Source: an uncultured Collinsella sp.
GTDB taxonomy: Bacteria; Actinomycetota; Coriobacteriia; Coriobacteriales; Coriobacteriaceae
Length of the DNA: 24,399 bases
Direction of reading: 5' to 3'
NCBI GenBank assembly: GCA_958423535.1
Contig: CATZRJ010000029.1
Location: 1-24,399 of the forward strand
The translations under genes were made by a program, and so were the position numbers. Below are positions 16,006 through 23,390 of this stretch, piece by piece. The notes beneath the pieces are model-generated. The model had not been told where the DNA came from. It saw only the letters and a program-made list of their open reading frames with translations, and did not search any database. Each line of letters begins with the position of its first letter. The stretch's first letter is position 1.

Positions 16006-16029
16006 TTAGTCGGGTTTTCCCTTGACTAA
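16006..16029. promoter_or_regulatory. Candidate Rrf2 operator TTAGTC-N12-GACTAA over the suf -35
   Basis: TTAGTC (16006-16011) and GACTAA (16024-16029) form a perfect 6-nt inverted repeat whose right arm overlaps the -35 hexamer. A third AGTC lies at 15995-15998. Rrf2 proteins bind short AT-flanked dyads, and the GACT/AGTC core recalls IscR sites, though arm order differs. Function is inferred. Confidence 0.45.
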
Positions 16030-16049
16030 CGCCGAACCCATAGTAACTT
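16022..16049 (+). promoter_or_regulatory. suf operon promoter
   Basis: -35 TTGACT (16022-16027), 16-nt spacer, -10 TAACTT (16044-16049). The predicted start near 16056 gives a leader of about 58 nt to sufC. The strong -35 and fair -10, placed in the divergent gap over the operator-like repeat, make this the best suf promoter. Confidence 0.5.
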
Positions 16050-16113
16050 TATTCCGAGAAGATTCCTAGGGTTTAGTACACCTATGAGTACACCATATAC
16101 AGAGAGGGACAGC

Positions 16114-16914
16114 ATGAGCGCAAATCCGCTGCTTTCCATCGAAGGTCTGACCGCCTCCGTGGACGAAAAGACCATCCTCCACAACGTCAACCTCAACGTC
16201 GCCGCCGGCGAGACCCACGTGCTGATGGGACCCAACGGCGCCGGCAAATCCACCCTGGGCCACCTAGTCATGGGCGACCCCGTCTATACCGTCAACGACG
16301 GCCGCATCGTCTTTGACGGCCAGGACATCACCGAGCTCACCACCGACAAGCGCTCGCGCGCCGGCCTGTTCCTGAGCTTCCAGGCCCCGGTCGAGATCCC
16401 GGGCGTGCCGCTGTCGAGCTTTTTGCGCGCCAGCATCGCCGGCCGCCCCGGCCTGGAGATGAAGGGCAAGGAGTTCCGCCGTCGCGTCAAGGAGCTCGCG
16501 GCCGAACTCAACATGGATACCGCCTACCTCAACCGTGAGCTGGGCGTGGGCTTCTCGGGTGGCGAGAAAAAGAAGGTCGAGATGCTCCAGCTTCTGCTGC
16601 TGCAGCCCAAGCTCGCCATCCTGGATGAGACCGACTCGGGCCTGGACGTCGACGCGCTTTCCACCGTCAGCCACGGCATGGACGCCTACCGCAAGAGCTG
16701 CGACGGCTCCATGCTCATCATCACGCACAACACGCGCATCCTGGAGCACCTGGATGTCGACCGCGTCCACGTTATGGTCAAGGGCCACATCGTGCGCGAG
16801 GACGATGCCTCGCTCATCCCCTGGATCGACAAGAACGGTTTTGAGACCTTCGAGCGCGAGGCCGCCGAGCAGCGCGCCCAGGCCGAGACCGCCGCTGCCG
16901 AGCAGCAGGCGTAA
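16114..16914 (+). CDS. sufC: Fe-S assembly ATPase SufC
   Basis: ABC-type ATPase that powers the SufBCD scaffold complex in the cytosol. This form has 266 residues: Walker A GPNGAGKST at 39-47, Q-loop near FLSFQAPVEIPG (86-97, the SufC-type loop), signature FSGGEKKK at 148-155, Walker B LAILDETDSGLD at 168-179 and the switch His in IITHNTR (202-208). A 20-residue Ala/Glu/Gln-rich tail follows. ATG 16114 is chosen because GAGAGGGA lies just upstream; an in-frame ATG at 16084 has no ribosome-binding site and would overlap the direct repeats in the leader. It is the first gene of the sufCBDSU operon, 12 nt before sufB. Identification is secure. Confidence 0.96.
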   Translation: MSANPLLSIEGLTASVDEKTILHNVNLNVAAGETHVLMGPNGAGKSTLGHLVMGDPVYTVNDGRIVFDGQDITELTTDKRSRAGLFLSFQAPVEIPGVPLSSFLRASIAGRPGLEMKGKEFRRRVKELAAELNMDTAYLNRELGVGFSGGEKKKVEMLQLLLLQPKLAILDETDSGLDVDALSTVSHGMDAYRKSCDGSMLIITHNTRILEHLDVDRVHVMVKGHIVREDDASLIPWIDKNGFETFEREAAEQRAQAETAAAEQQA

Positions 16915-16926
16915 AGGGGCGACGCA

Positions 16927-18339
16927 ATGACCAAGAACCGCACCGAGGTCGCGGACATCGACCGCAGCCTCTACGACTTCACCTATGGCGAGGAGGGATT
17001 CGAGCGCCTCGACGCCGGCATCACGCCCGACATCGTGCGCGAGATCAGCGCCAAGAAGGACGAGCCGCAGTGGATGCTCGACCTGCGCCTCAAGTCCCTC
17101 GAGATCTTCAACCGCTTCCCCGATCCGACGTGGGGCCCCTCCATCGAGGGCCTAGACATGGACAACATCGTCACCTACGTCAAGCCCAACACCGACCAAA
17201 AGCACGACTGGGAGTCGGTGCCCGACGACATCAAGAACACCTTTGAGCGCCTGGGCATCCCCGAGGCCGAGCGCAGCTACCTGGCGGGCGTCGGCGCGCA
17301 GTACGACTCCGAGCTCGTCTACCACAACATGCAGGACACCGCGTCCAAGATGGGCATCGTCTACTCCGGCATCGAGGAGGCCCTGCACGACCCGCAGTGG
17401 GAGCCGCTCATCCACGAGAAGTTTATGACGCTCATCCCGCCCACCGACCACAAGTTTGCGGCGCTGCACGGCGCCGTGTGGTCGGGCGGCTCGTTTGTCT
17501 ACGTGCCCAAGGGCACCAAGCTCGACTTCCCGCTGCAGAGTTACTTCCGCCTTAACGCCAAGGGCGCCGGCCAGTTTGAGCACACGCTCATCATCGTCGA
17601 GGATGACGCCGATCTGCACTTTATCGAGGGTTGCTCCGCGCCCAAGTACAACGTGGCCAACCTCCACGCCGGCGCTGTGGAGCTCTTTGTGGGCAAGCGC
17701 GCGCACCTGCGCTACTCGACTATCGAGAACTGGTCCAAGAACATGTACAACCTCAACACCAAGCGTGCGCGCGTGGACGAGGATGGCGACATCGAGTGGA
17801 TCAGCGGCTCCTTCGGCAGCCACGTGGGCTACCTCTACCCCATGAGCGTGCTCAATGGCCGCCGCGCTCGCTCGAGCTTTACCGGCATCACCTTTGCCGG
17901 CGCCGGCCAGAACCTCGACACCGGCTGCAAAGTCGTACTCAACGCACCCGAGACCTCGGCAACCGTCGAGACCAAGGGCATCTCCAAGAGCGGCGGCATC
18001 CAGACCTTCCGCAGCTCCATTGTGGCCACGCCTAAGGCCGAAGGTTCCAGGGCAACTGTGAGCTGCCAGTCGCTCATGCTCGACGACCAGAGCCGCTCCG
18101 ACACCATCCCCGCCATGGACATCCGCGCCAAGAACGTCGACATCGGCCACGAGGCCACCATCGGCCGCATCGGCGACGACAAGGTGTTCTACCTGATGAG
18201 CCGCGGCATCTCGGAGGAAGAGGCCCGCACCATGATCGTCAACGGCTTTGCCAACCCGGTCTCCAAGGAGCTGCCGCTTGAGTACGCCGTCGAGATGAAC
18301 AACCTGATCAAGCTCGAGATGGAAGGAGCGATCGGATAA
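16927..18339 (+). CDS. sufB: Fe-S scaffold protein SufB
   Basis: Core scaffold of SufBCD, on which nascent clusters are built. The 470-residue protein has the full SufB fold: N-terminal YDFTYGEEGFERLDAG, the parallel beta-helix region (VPKGTKLDFPLQSYFRLN, IEGCSAPKYNVANLHAG) and the conserved C-terminus DIGHEATIGRIGDDKVFYLMSRG. C380 and E409 are spaced exactly as the functional C405/E434 pair of E. coli SufB. AAAGGGG precedes ATG 16927. The stop overlaps the sufD start by one base (TAATG), so the two subunits are probably made in step. No anomaly seen. Confidence 0.97.
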   Translation: MTKNRTEVADIDRSLYDFTYGEEGFERLDAGITPDIVREISAKKDEPQWMLDLRLKSLEIFNRFPDPTWGPSIEGLDMDNIVTYVKPNTDQKHDWESVPDDIKNTFERLGIPEAERSYLAGVGAQYDSELVYHNMQDTASKMGIVYSGIEEALHDPQWEPLIHEKFMTLIPPTDHKFAALHGAVWSGGSFVYVPKGTKLDFPLQSYFRLNAKGAGQFEHTLIIVEDDADLHFIEGCSAPKYNVANLHAGAVELFVGKRAHLRYSTIENWSKNMYNLNTKRARVDEDGDIEWISGSFGSHVGYLYPMSVLNGRRARSSFTGITFAGAGQNLDTGCKVVLNAPETSATVETKGISKSGGIQTFRSSIVATPKAEGSRATVSCQSLMLDDQSRSDTIPAMDIRAKNVDIGHEATIGRIGDDKVFYLMSRGISEEEARTMIVNGFANPVSKELPLEYAVEMNNLIKLEMEGAIG

Positions 18340-19610
18340 TGAAACAGACCACGAACACCGCTGCTACCACGCTCGAGCAGGTTAATGCGATGCCCGCTGC
18401 CACCTGGGGCTGGCTGCGCATGAACCAGACCAAGCTTGAGCTTTCGGACGAGCTTACCGTCGCTCCTGCCGAAGCCATTGAGGTCGAGGGGCTGGACGAG
18501 CAGTTCTCCGGCGCGGCCGACGCCTTCGATACTGCCATGGAGGCCATGGCCGAGCGCTTCCCCGAGCGCCGCGCCTCCGCCCCCGGTGATGCCGCCGATC
18601 GCGCCCGCATCACGCCCGAGACCGAGCTCGACGTGCCCGCCACCTCTGTCTACCAGGCCGGTGCCATCAAGCTCGAAGAGGAGCTCTCCCCCGCTGAAGC
18701 CTTCGAGACTGGCATGGGCGAGGCTGCCTACGCCTACCTGGCCGACCACGCCACCAAGCGCATCGTCATCGATGTCCCCGCATACCAGCACGCCACGGTT
18801 ACCGTGCGTGTGAGCGGCGTCGATGCCGCCGCGGTCATCGCCGCCATCGACGTCGTCGCCCGCCCGCAGGCAACGCTCGACCTGCAGATTGCCCTGGACT
18901 CCCCCGTTGCCGGCGAAGGTGCCGTGGGCTCCGTGCTGCGTGTGTGTGCCCACGAATACGCCACCGTCAACGTGACCTGTACGCAGACGCTCGACGACAG
19001 CTGGATCGCGCTCGACGACACCGGCCTGTTCCTGGACGAGGGCGCGCGCGTCAACGTGCAGCACACCGTCCTGGGTGCCGGCGCCAGCGCCACCGGCCTT
19101 GCCGGCGACCTGCTGGGCGATACCGCCAAGGTGACCATCGATACCGATTACCTGGGCGCCCGCGAGCAGGTGCGCGACTTTAACTACGAGCTGCGCCACC
19201 GCGGTCGCAAGACCGAGTGCGAGATCGACGCCAACGGCGTGCTGACCGGCACGTCCAAGAAGGTCTACCGCGGCACCATCGACCTCGTGCACGGCTGCAA
19301 GGGTGCCGTCGGCACCGAGCGCGAAACCGTGCTGCTGGCCAACAAGGGTGTCGACAACAAGACCGTCCCCGTCATCCTGTGCGACGAGGACGACGTCGCC
19401 GGCAACCACGGCGCCACCATCGGCCACGTCCGCGACGAGCAGCTGTTCTATCTCGCCTGCCGCGGCCTTGACCAAAACGCCGCCGAGGACCTGTTCATCC
19501 GCGCCAAGCTGGAGGACGCTGCGCTTTCCGCGACCGACGAGCGCACCCGCGCCGCCGTCGTCCGCCTGGGCAACAACCTGATCGATAACTTTGAGGAGGA
19601 GCTCGCATGA
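18339..19610 (+). CDS. sufD: Fe-S scaffold protein SufD
   Basis: Partner of SufB in the SufBC2D complex. The 423-residue protein has a variable N-terminal half and a conserved beta-helix C-terminal half. It ends with the SufD/SufB signature CDEDDVAGNHGATIGHVRDEQLFYLACRGL; H357 matches the conserved functional His of E. coli SufD. Unlike SufB it lacks the catalytic Cys-Glu pair, as expected for SufD. The start ATG overlaps the sufB stop by one base and its own stop overlaps sufS by four bases (ATGA). Identification rests on the C-terminal domain and the operon position. Confidence 0.95.
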   Translation: MKQTTNTAATTLEQVNAMPAATWGWLRMNQTKLELSDELTVAPAEAIEVEGLDEQFSGAADAFDTAMEAMAERFPERRASAPGDAADRARITPETELDVPATSVYQAGAIKLEEELSPAEAFETGMGEAAYAYLADHATKRIVIDVPAYQHATVTVRVSGVDAAAVIAAIDVVARPQATLDLQIALDSPVAGEGAVGSVLRVCAHEYATVNVTCTQTLDDSWIALDDTGLFLDEGARVNVQHTVLGAGASATGLAGDLLGDTAKVTIDTDYLGAREQVRDFNYELRHRGRKTECEIDANGVLTGTSKKVYRGTIDLVHGCKGAVGTERETVLLANKGVDNKTVPVILCDEDDVAGNHGATIGHVRDEQLFYLACRGLDQNAAEDLFIRAKLEDAALSATDERTRAAVVRLGNNLIDNFEEELA

Positions 19611-20932
19611 TCGATACCGAGCACGTTAAATGCGATACCTGTACCGCACCGGAGCCTATGGAGCTCGACGCCAGCGATGAGGCCTCGCGCGGCTGGCCTA
19701 CCGTCGACATCGAGACCAACCCCTACAAGGCGCAGTTCCCGCTGTTCCAGCAACACCCTGAGATTGCCTTCCTCGATAGCGCTGCCACCGCGCAGCGCCC
19801 CGCCTGCGTGCTCGACGCCGAGCGCGACTTCTACCAGCGCATGAACGCCAACCCGCTGCGCGGCCTATACTCGCTGTCCGTCGAGGCCACCGATGCCATC
19901 GCCAAGGTCCGCCAGCAAATCGCCGACGTCATCGGCGCCCCCCAGGCCAACGAGATCGTCTTCACCCGCAACACGAGCGAGTCGCTCAATCTGGTCGCCA
20001 AGAGCTTTGCACCCACGGTGCTCGAGCCCGGTGACGAGGTCGTCATCACCATCATGGAGCACCACTCCAATCTGATCCCGTGGCAGCAGGTCTGCCGCGA
20101 GACCGGCGCCAAGCTCGTCTACCTCTACCCCACCAAGACCGGCCAGCTCACCACCGAGGAAGTGCTTGCCAAGGTGGGTCCCAAGACCAAGATTCTGGCC
20201 GTGGGTCAGGTTTCTAACGTGCTGGGCGTCGAGAACCCAGTCAAGAACCTCAGCAAGCTCGTGCACAAGTACGGCGGCTATCTGGTCGTCGACGGCGCGC
20301 AGTCGCTGCCGCACATGCCGGTCGATGTGGCCGACCTGGGAGCCGACTTCTTTGCCTTTAGCGCGCACAAGGCCATGGGCCCCATGGGCATCGGCGTGCT
20401 GTGGGGCAAGATGGACCTGCTCAACGCCATGCCGCCCATGCTTACCGGCGGTGAGATGATCGACTCGGTCACCGAGCAGGATGCCGTCTGGGCGCCCGTC
20501 CCCGAGAAGTTCGAGGCCGGCACGCAGGACGCCGCCGGCATCTTCGCCACGGGCGCGGCGCTTGACTACCTGGTTAACACCGTGGGCTACGAAAACATCC
20601 AGGCACGCGAGCAGGCACTCGTCCACTACCTGATGGGCGAACTCATGCAGCTCGACTTTGTCCAGATCATCGGCTCCATCTATTGGGACAACCACCACGG
20701 CGTCGTCAGCTTTAACGTCAAGGGTATCCACCCGCACGACGTCGCGAGCATTATGGACATGGACGGCGTGTGCATCCGCGCCGGTCACCACTGCGCGCAG
20801 CCGCTGCTCACCTGGCTGGGCGTCGAGAACCTCGCCTGCTGCCGCGCCAGCGTGGCCTTCTACAACGACAAGGCCGATATCGACAAGTTCATCGCCGGCC
20901 TTCATCACGTTTGGAGCACGTTCAATGGGTAA
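19607..20932 (+). CDS. sufS: Cysteine desulfurase SufS
   Basis: PLP-dependent group II cysteine desulfurase that takes sulfur from L-cysteine and passes it to SufU. The 441-residue protein has the cofactor lysine in FSAHKAMGPMG (K255), the PLP-site VVDGAQSLPHM near 227-237, and catalytic C396 in RAGHHCAQPLL. It carries an N-terminal extension of about 30 residues before the usual start (around PYKAQFPLF), which includes a CDTC pair (C9, C12) not normally present in SufS. ATG 19607 overlaps the sufD stop, supporting this start and hence the extension. Its end overlaps sufU by 8 nt. Confidence 0.96.
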   Translation: MIDTEHVKCDTCTAPEPMELDASDEASRGWPTVDIETNPYKAQFPLFQQHPEIAFLDSAATAQRPACVLDAERDFYQRMNANPLRGLYSLSVEATDAIAKVRQQIADVIGAPQANEIVFTRNTSESLNLVAKSFAPTVLEPGDEVVITIMEHHSNLIPWQQVCRETGAKLVYLYPTKTGQLTTEEVLAKVGPKTKILAVGQVSNVLGVENPVKNLSKLVHKYGGYLVVDGAQSLPHMPVDVADLGADFFAFSAHKAMGPMGIGVLWGKMDLLNAMPPMLTGGEMIDSVTEQDAVWAPVPEKFEAGTQDAAGIFATGAALDYLVNTVGYENIQAREQALVHYLMGELMQLDFVQIIGSIYWDNHHGVVSFNVKGIHPHDVASIMDMDGVCIRAGHHCAQPLLTWLGVENLACCRASVAFYNDKADIDKFIAGLHHVWSTFNG

Positions 20933-21359
20933 TCTGTACACCTCCACCACGTTTATGGAGCACAACTCGCACCCCGACTACAAGTACGAGATGGATGCCC
21001 CCACGCACGAGCACGAAGGCATCAACCCCAGCTGCGGCGACGAGCTCACCCTGCAGCTGCGTGTCGAGAACAACGTGATCGAGGAGGCATCCTTTACTGG
21101 CCACGGCTGCGCTATAAGCCAGGCCAGCGCCGACATCATGGCCGACCTCATCACCGGCGAAACGGTCGAGGAGGCGCGCCGTCTAGCAGGGCTCTTCCTG
21201 GCCATGATCCGCGGCGAGCAGCTTTCCGAAGATGACCTGGAAGACCTAGACGAAGCCGCCCAGCTCCAGGATATCTCGCACATGCCCGCCCGCGTCAAGT
21301 GCGCCGAGCTCGCCTGGCGCACCCTCGACGGTATGCTCACGGGACAAAATAATCAGTAA
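20925..21359 (+). CDS. sufU: SufU-type sulfur acceptor / Fe-S assembly protein
   Basis: IscU-fold zinc protein that accepts persulfide sulfur from SufS in Gram-positive Suf systems. The 144-residue form carries the three ligand cysteines and Asp of SufU: C37 and D39 in NPSCGD, C62 in GHGCAIS and C126 in RVKCAEL. The start ATG 20925 lies inside the end of sufS (8-nt overlap), which explains the lack of a free ribosome-binding site and implies translational coupling. The N-terminus MGNLYTSTTFMEHNSHP replaces the usual LY..VI.DH..NPRN segment. The last codons form the left arm of an inverted repeat, and a strong terminator follows. Confidence 0.94.
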   Translation: MGNLYTSTTFMEHNSHPDYKYEMDAPTHEHEGINPSCGDELTLQLRVENNVIEEASFTGHGCAISQASADIMADLITGETVEEARRLAGLFLAMIRGEQLSEDDLEDLDEAAQLQDISHMPARVKCAELAWRTLDGMLTGQNNQ

Positions 21360-21369
21360 CATTTGTCTC
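21341..21369. repeat. Inverted repeat GGGACAAA-N13-TTTGTCTC at the end of sufU
   Basis: GGGACAAA (21341-21348) and TTTGTCTC (21362-21369) are 13 nt apart, the same arms and spacing as 15955-15983 with one base changed. The left arm codes for the last residues of SufU. It is 66 nt from the end of the RAYT-like gene, raising the possibility of a REP-type element. Confidence 0.5.
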
Positions 21370-21387
21370 AAATCTGAAGAATTCTGT

Positions 21388-21428
21388 TGGCCGAATCGCT
21401 TAACTTTTGCGATTCGGCCATTTTCTTT
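21388..21428 (+). terminator. Intrinsic terminator of the suf operon
   Basis: A perfect 12-bp stem TGGCCGAATCGC (21388-21399) / GCGATTCGGCCA (21409-21420) with a 9-nt loop, followed by TTTTCTTT. It stands 29 nt after the sufU stop. The T-tract is on the plus strand only. Confidence 0.92.
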
Positions 21429-21435
21429 ACTGCCT

Positions 21436-22245
21436 TTATCTCGAGCCCTCGACCTGCGCGTCCACCTGCGCATAAGCACGCACAATACGAGAGGCAGTAC
21501 TTTTGCCAACCCCGGTATACCGCTCAATCTGGCGCACCGTGAAACCGGCATCGTGCAATCCAACAATAACGGTATCGCGCCGCGCCGGCGGTGCGGCTTT
21601 AACATCGCGAAGCGGAACCCCGAGGCTCTTCGCCAACCTGTCGGCAAAGGCGTGGCGTTCCCACTCCGTCTCTTTCATATCGTACAGCGCTGGCTCGCCG
21701 CCGTCGGGCGTCGAAAGCGAATGGACAATAAAGCCCTCGGCAGAACCAAAAAGCTCAAGTACGCAAGAAGGATCGGAAAATCCCCTCGTGACATCGGCCG
21801 CATCACTGTCGTAAGCGCGCAGATGCTCCGCAAAGCTGCTCCAGGGATAACGCTCGATTAGGCTCATGCCCGCCTCCTGCGGATCGGCGTGTACAGAGCG
21901 AATAGCCTCCATCACCTGCCAGTCGGTATCGAGCGAGCGGCGCTCAAAACGCTCACGAAATAGGCAGCCCGCGCGCCCGGTACGCTTATTGAACCGACGA
22001 GCATACGTCAGCAGCAGCCGCTGCATGGCTGCGCTCATTTTGTCCTCGTAATCCAAAAGCACCAGGTCCACGTGGTCGCTCATGAGGCACCACGCCAAAA
22101 TCGTCACCTGGGCATCGCGGCAGCAGTCGCGCATTAGCTCCAAAAACTCCCACCGGTCCTCGTCACTCTCAAAGATCAACTGCCCGCCCGTACCGCGAGC
22201 ACAAACATGGTAAAAACCGGTGATCGTTTTCCAAACGCGCTGCAT
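21436..22245 (-). CDS. RAYT-like (IS200/Y1 transposase-related) protein with degenerate active site and HTH tail
   Basis: A 269-residue relative of REP-associated tyrosine transposases. The fold is recognisable: FYHVCARGTGGQLIFE (11-26), a long helix with RWEFLELMRDC, CLMSDHVDLVL (53-63), RFNKRTGRAGCLFRERFERR (84-103) and SVHADPQEAGM (117-127), then YPWSSF. The catalytic signatures are altered: the HUH motif (usually NHVHL) is DHVDL with D60 for the second His, and the YxHxNP tyrosine is S117 with N changed to D121. The C-terminal part (FTVRQIERYTGVGKSTASRIVRAY, 235-258) looks like a helix-turn-helix. ATG 22245 has AAGGGAG upstream. Family membership is well supported; loss of activity and a role as DNA-binding protein are inferred. 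Confidence 0.83.
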   Translation of the reverse strand: MQRVWKTITGFYHVCARGTGGQLIFESDEDRWEFLELMRDCCRDAQVTILAWCLMSDHVDLVLLDYEDKMSAAMQRLLLTYARRFNKRTGRAGCLFRERFERRSLDTDWQVMEAIRSVHADPQEAGMSLIERYPWSSFAEHLRAYDSDAADVTRGFSDPSCVLELFGSAEGFIVHSLSTPDGGEPALYDMKETEWERHAFADRLAKSLGVPLRDVKAAPPARRDTVIVGLHDAGFTVRQIERYTGVGKSTASRIVRAYAQVDAQVEGSR

Positions 22246-22466
22246 GGCGCTCCCTTCGCCGGGATCTACATACCATCCAATACATCACGATTGAAACGTG
22301 CCATCAAAACATTCACGTAAAATGGCACCCGTCGACGGTAAAAGGCGGCAAACCGACGGCGAACGGCAGCATAGCCACAGGTCAGGCGACGCAGCCTTAC
22401 CAAAAGCTTGACCAGAACCGACCACCTTTAACGGACTGCACAACCGCAAACAGTTTAGTTAAATCG

Positions 22467-22478
22467 TTTCAATTGAAA
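22467..22478. promoter_or_regulatory. Perfect palindrome TTTCAATTGAAA
   Basis: A 12-nt perfect palindrome about 70 nt upstream of the candidate -10 of the scaffold gene. It may be an operator or activator site. Chance occurrence is possible in this AT-rich patch. Confidence 0.35.
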
Positions 22479-22538
22479 GTTCCGCGCTTCTCGCTACGAA
22501 AACTGAGCCGTTCGCCGAATATTCCGTGCATTTCGCGG

Positions 22539-22544
22539 TATTAT
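22539..22544 (+). promoter_or_regulatory. Candidate -10 of the scaffold/GGGtGRT operon
   Basis: TATTAT at 22539-22544 gives a predicted start near 22551 and a leader of about 87 nt. No -35 match is seen at 16-18 nt, so an activator may be needed or the site may be wrong. Confidence 0.35.
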
Positions 22545-22637
22545 AGGGGCTGCATGTCATGTCCCTTTCGAAGGGTCGCCCGGCAATCGCCAGCCACGAC
22601 CCCCAGACGGGACGCCAACACGATAGAGAGGAGAGGC

Positions 22638-23372
22638 ATGCAGTACTCACAGGAAGTGGAGAACATGTGCCCCGTTGCCAAGGGTGCATACCACGGCCCC
22701 GCACCCATCCCCGAGGAGGGCAAGTGGGTCCAGGCTAAGGAGATTTCCGACATCTCCGGTCTTACGCACGGTGTGGGTTGGTGCGCACCTCAGCAGGGCG
22801 CCTGCAAGCTCACGCTGAACGTCAAGGACGGCATCATCGAGGAGGCCCTCGTTGAGACCATCGGCTGCTCGGGCATGACCCACTCTGCCGCCATGGCTTC
22901 CGAGATCCTTCCCGGTAAGACCATCCTCGAGGCCCTCAACACCGACCTCGTCTGCGACGCCATCAACGTTGCTATGCGCGAGATCTTCCTGCAGATCGTT
23001 TACGGCCGCAGCCAGACCGCGTTCTCCGAGGGCGGCCTGCCCGTGGGCGCCTCCCTCGACGACCTCGGCAAGGGCCTTCGCTCTCAGGTCGGTACCATGT
23101 TCGGCACCAAGGCCAAGGGCGCTCGTTACCTCGAGCTCGCTCAGGGCTACGTCACCCGCATGGCTCTCAACGACAAGAACGAGATCATCGCGTTCGAGTT
23201 CCTGAACCTCGGTAAGTTCACCGACGCCGTCAAGGCCGGCAAGACCCCCGAGGAGGCCATCGCTGGCGCTATGGGCCACTATGGTCAGTGGGAGAACGCT
23301 GCCAAGTACATCGACCCGCGCACCGACGAGGAGACTCACTCCGTCGCCAGCGTGTTCCCGGTTCACGAGTAG
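22638..23372 (+). CDS. NifU/IscU-like iron-sulfur scaffold protein
   Basis: A 244-residue protein whose first half resembles the NifU N-terminal/IscU fold: CKLTLNVKDGIIEEALVETIGCSGMTHSAAMASEILPGKTILEAL. C56, C77 and C106 sit where IscU has its three cluster-ligand cysteines; C11 and C49 are additional. The second half (about 125-244, including FSEGGLPVGASLDDLGKGLRSQ) is specific to this subfamily and has no role I recognise. ATG 22638 follows GGAGAGG. It is 18 nt upstream of the GGGtGRT gene, and the pair looks like one transcription unit. Codons favour GCT, CGT and GGT, as in highly expressed genes. Probably builds or carries Fe-S clusters for a dedicated client. Confidence 0.8.
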   Translation: MQYSQEVENMCPVAKGAYHGPAPIPEEGKWVQAKEISDISGLTHGVGWCAPQQGACKLTLNVKDGIIEEALVETIGCSGMTHSAAMASEILPGKTILEALNTDLVCDAINVAMREIFLQIVYGRSQTAFSEGGLPVGASLDDLGKGLRSQVGTMFGTKAKGARYLELAQGYVTRMALNDKNEIIAFEFLNLGKFTDAVKAGKTPEEAIAGAMGHYGQWENAAKYIDPRTDEETHSVASVFPVHE

Positions 23373-23390
23373 AAAGGGAGGGAAATAACT

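Larger units (their letters stand above)
22246..22637. other. 392-nt intergenic region before the scaffold/GGGtGRT pair
   Basis: No gene is supported here. It holds the RAYT-like gene's leader, a 12-nt perfect palindrome at 22467-22478, a TATTAT at 22539-22544 and a small dyad CCCTT-TCG-AAGGG at 22563-22575 in the presumed leader of the downstream gene. No tRNA-like or long repeated sequence was seen. Confidence 0.6.

Noticed and set aside
16084..16113. ATG 16084 as the sufC start
   Set aside because: No ribosome-binding site; ATG 16114 has GAGAGGGA and begins the family-typical N-terminus.
17152..20965. Long minus-strand open frames opposite sufB, sufD and sufS
   Set aside because: Shadows of conserved suf genes; no recognisable domains or ribosome sites.
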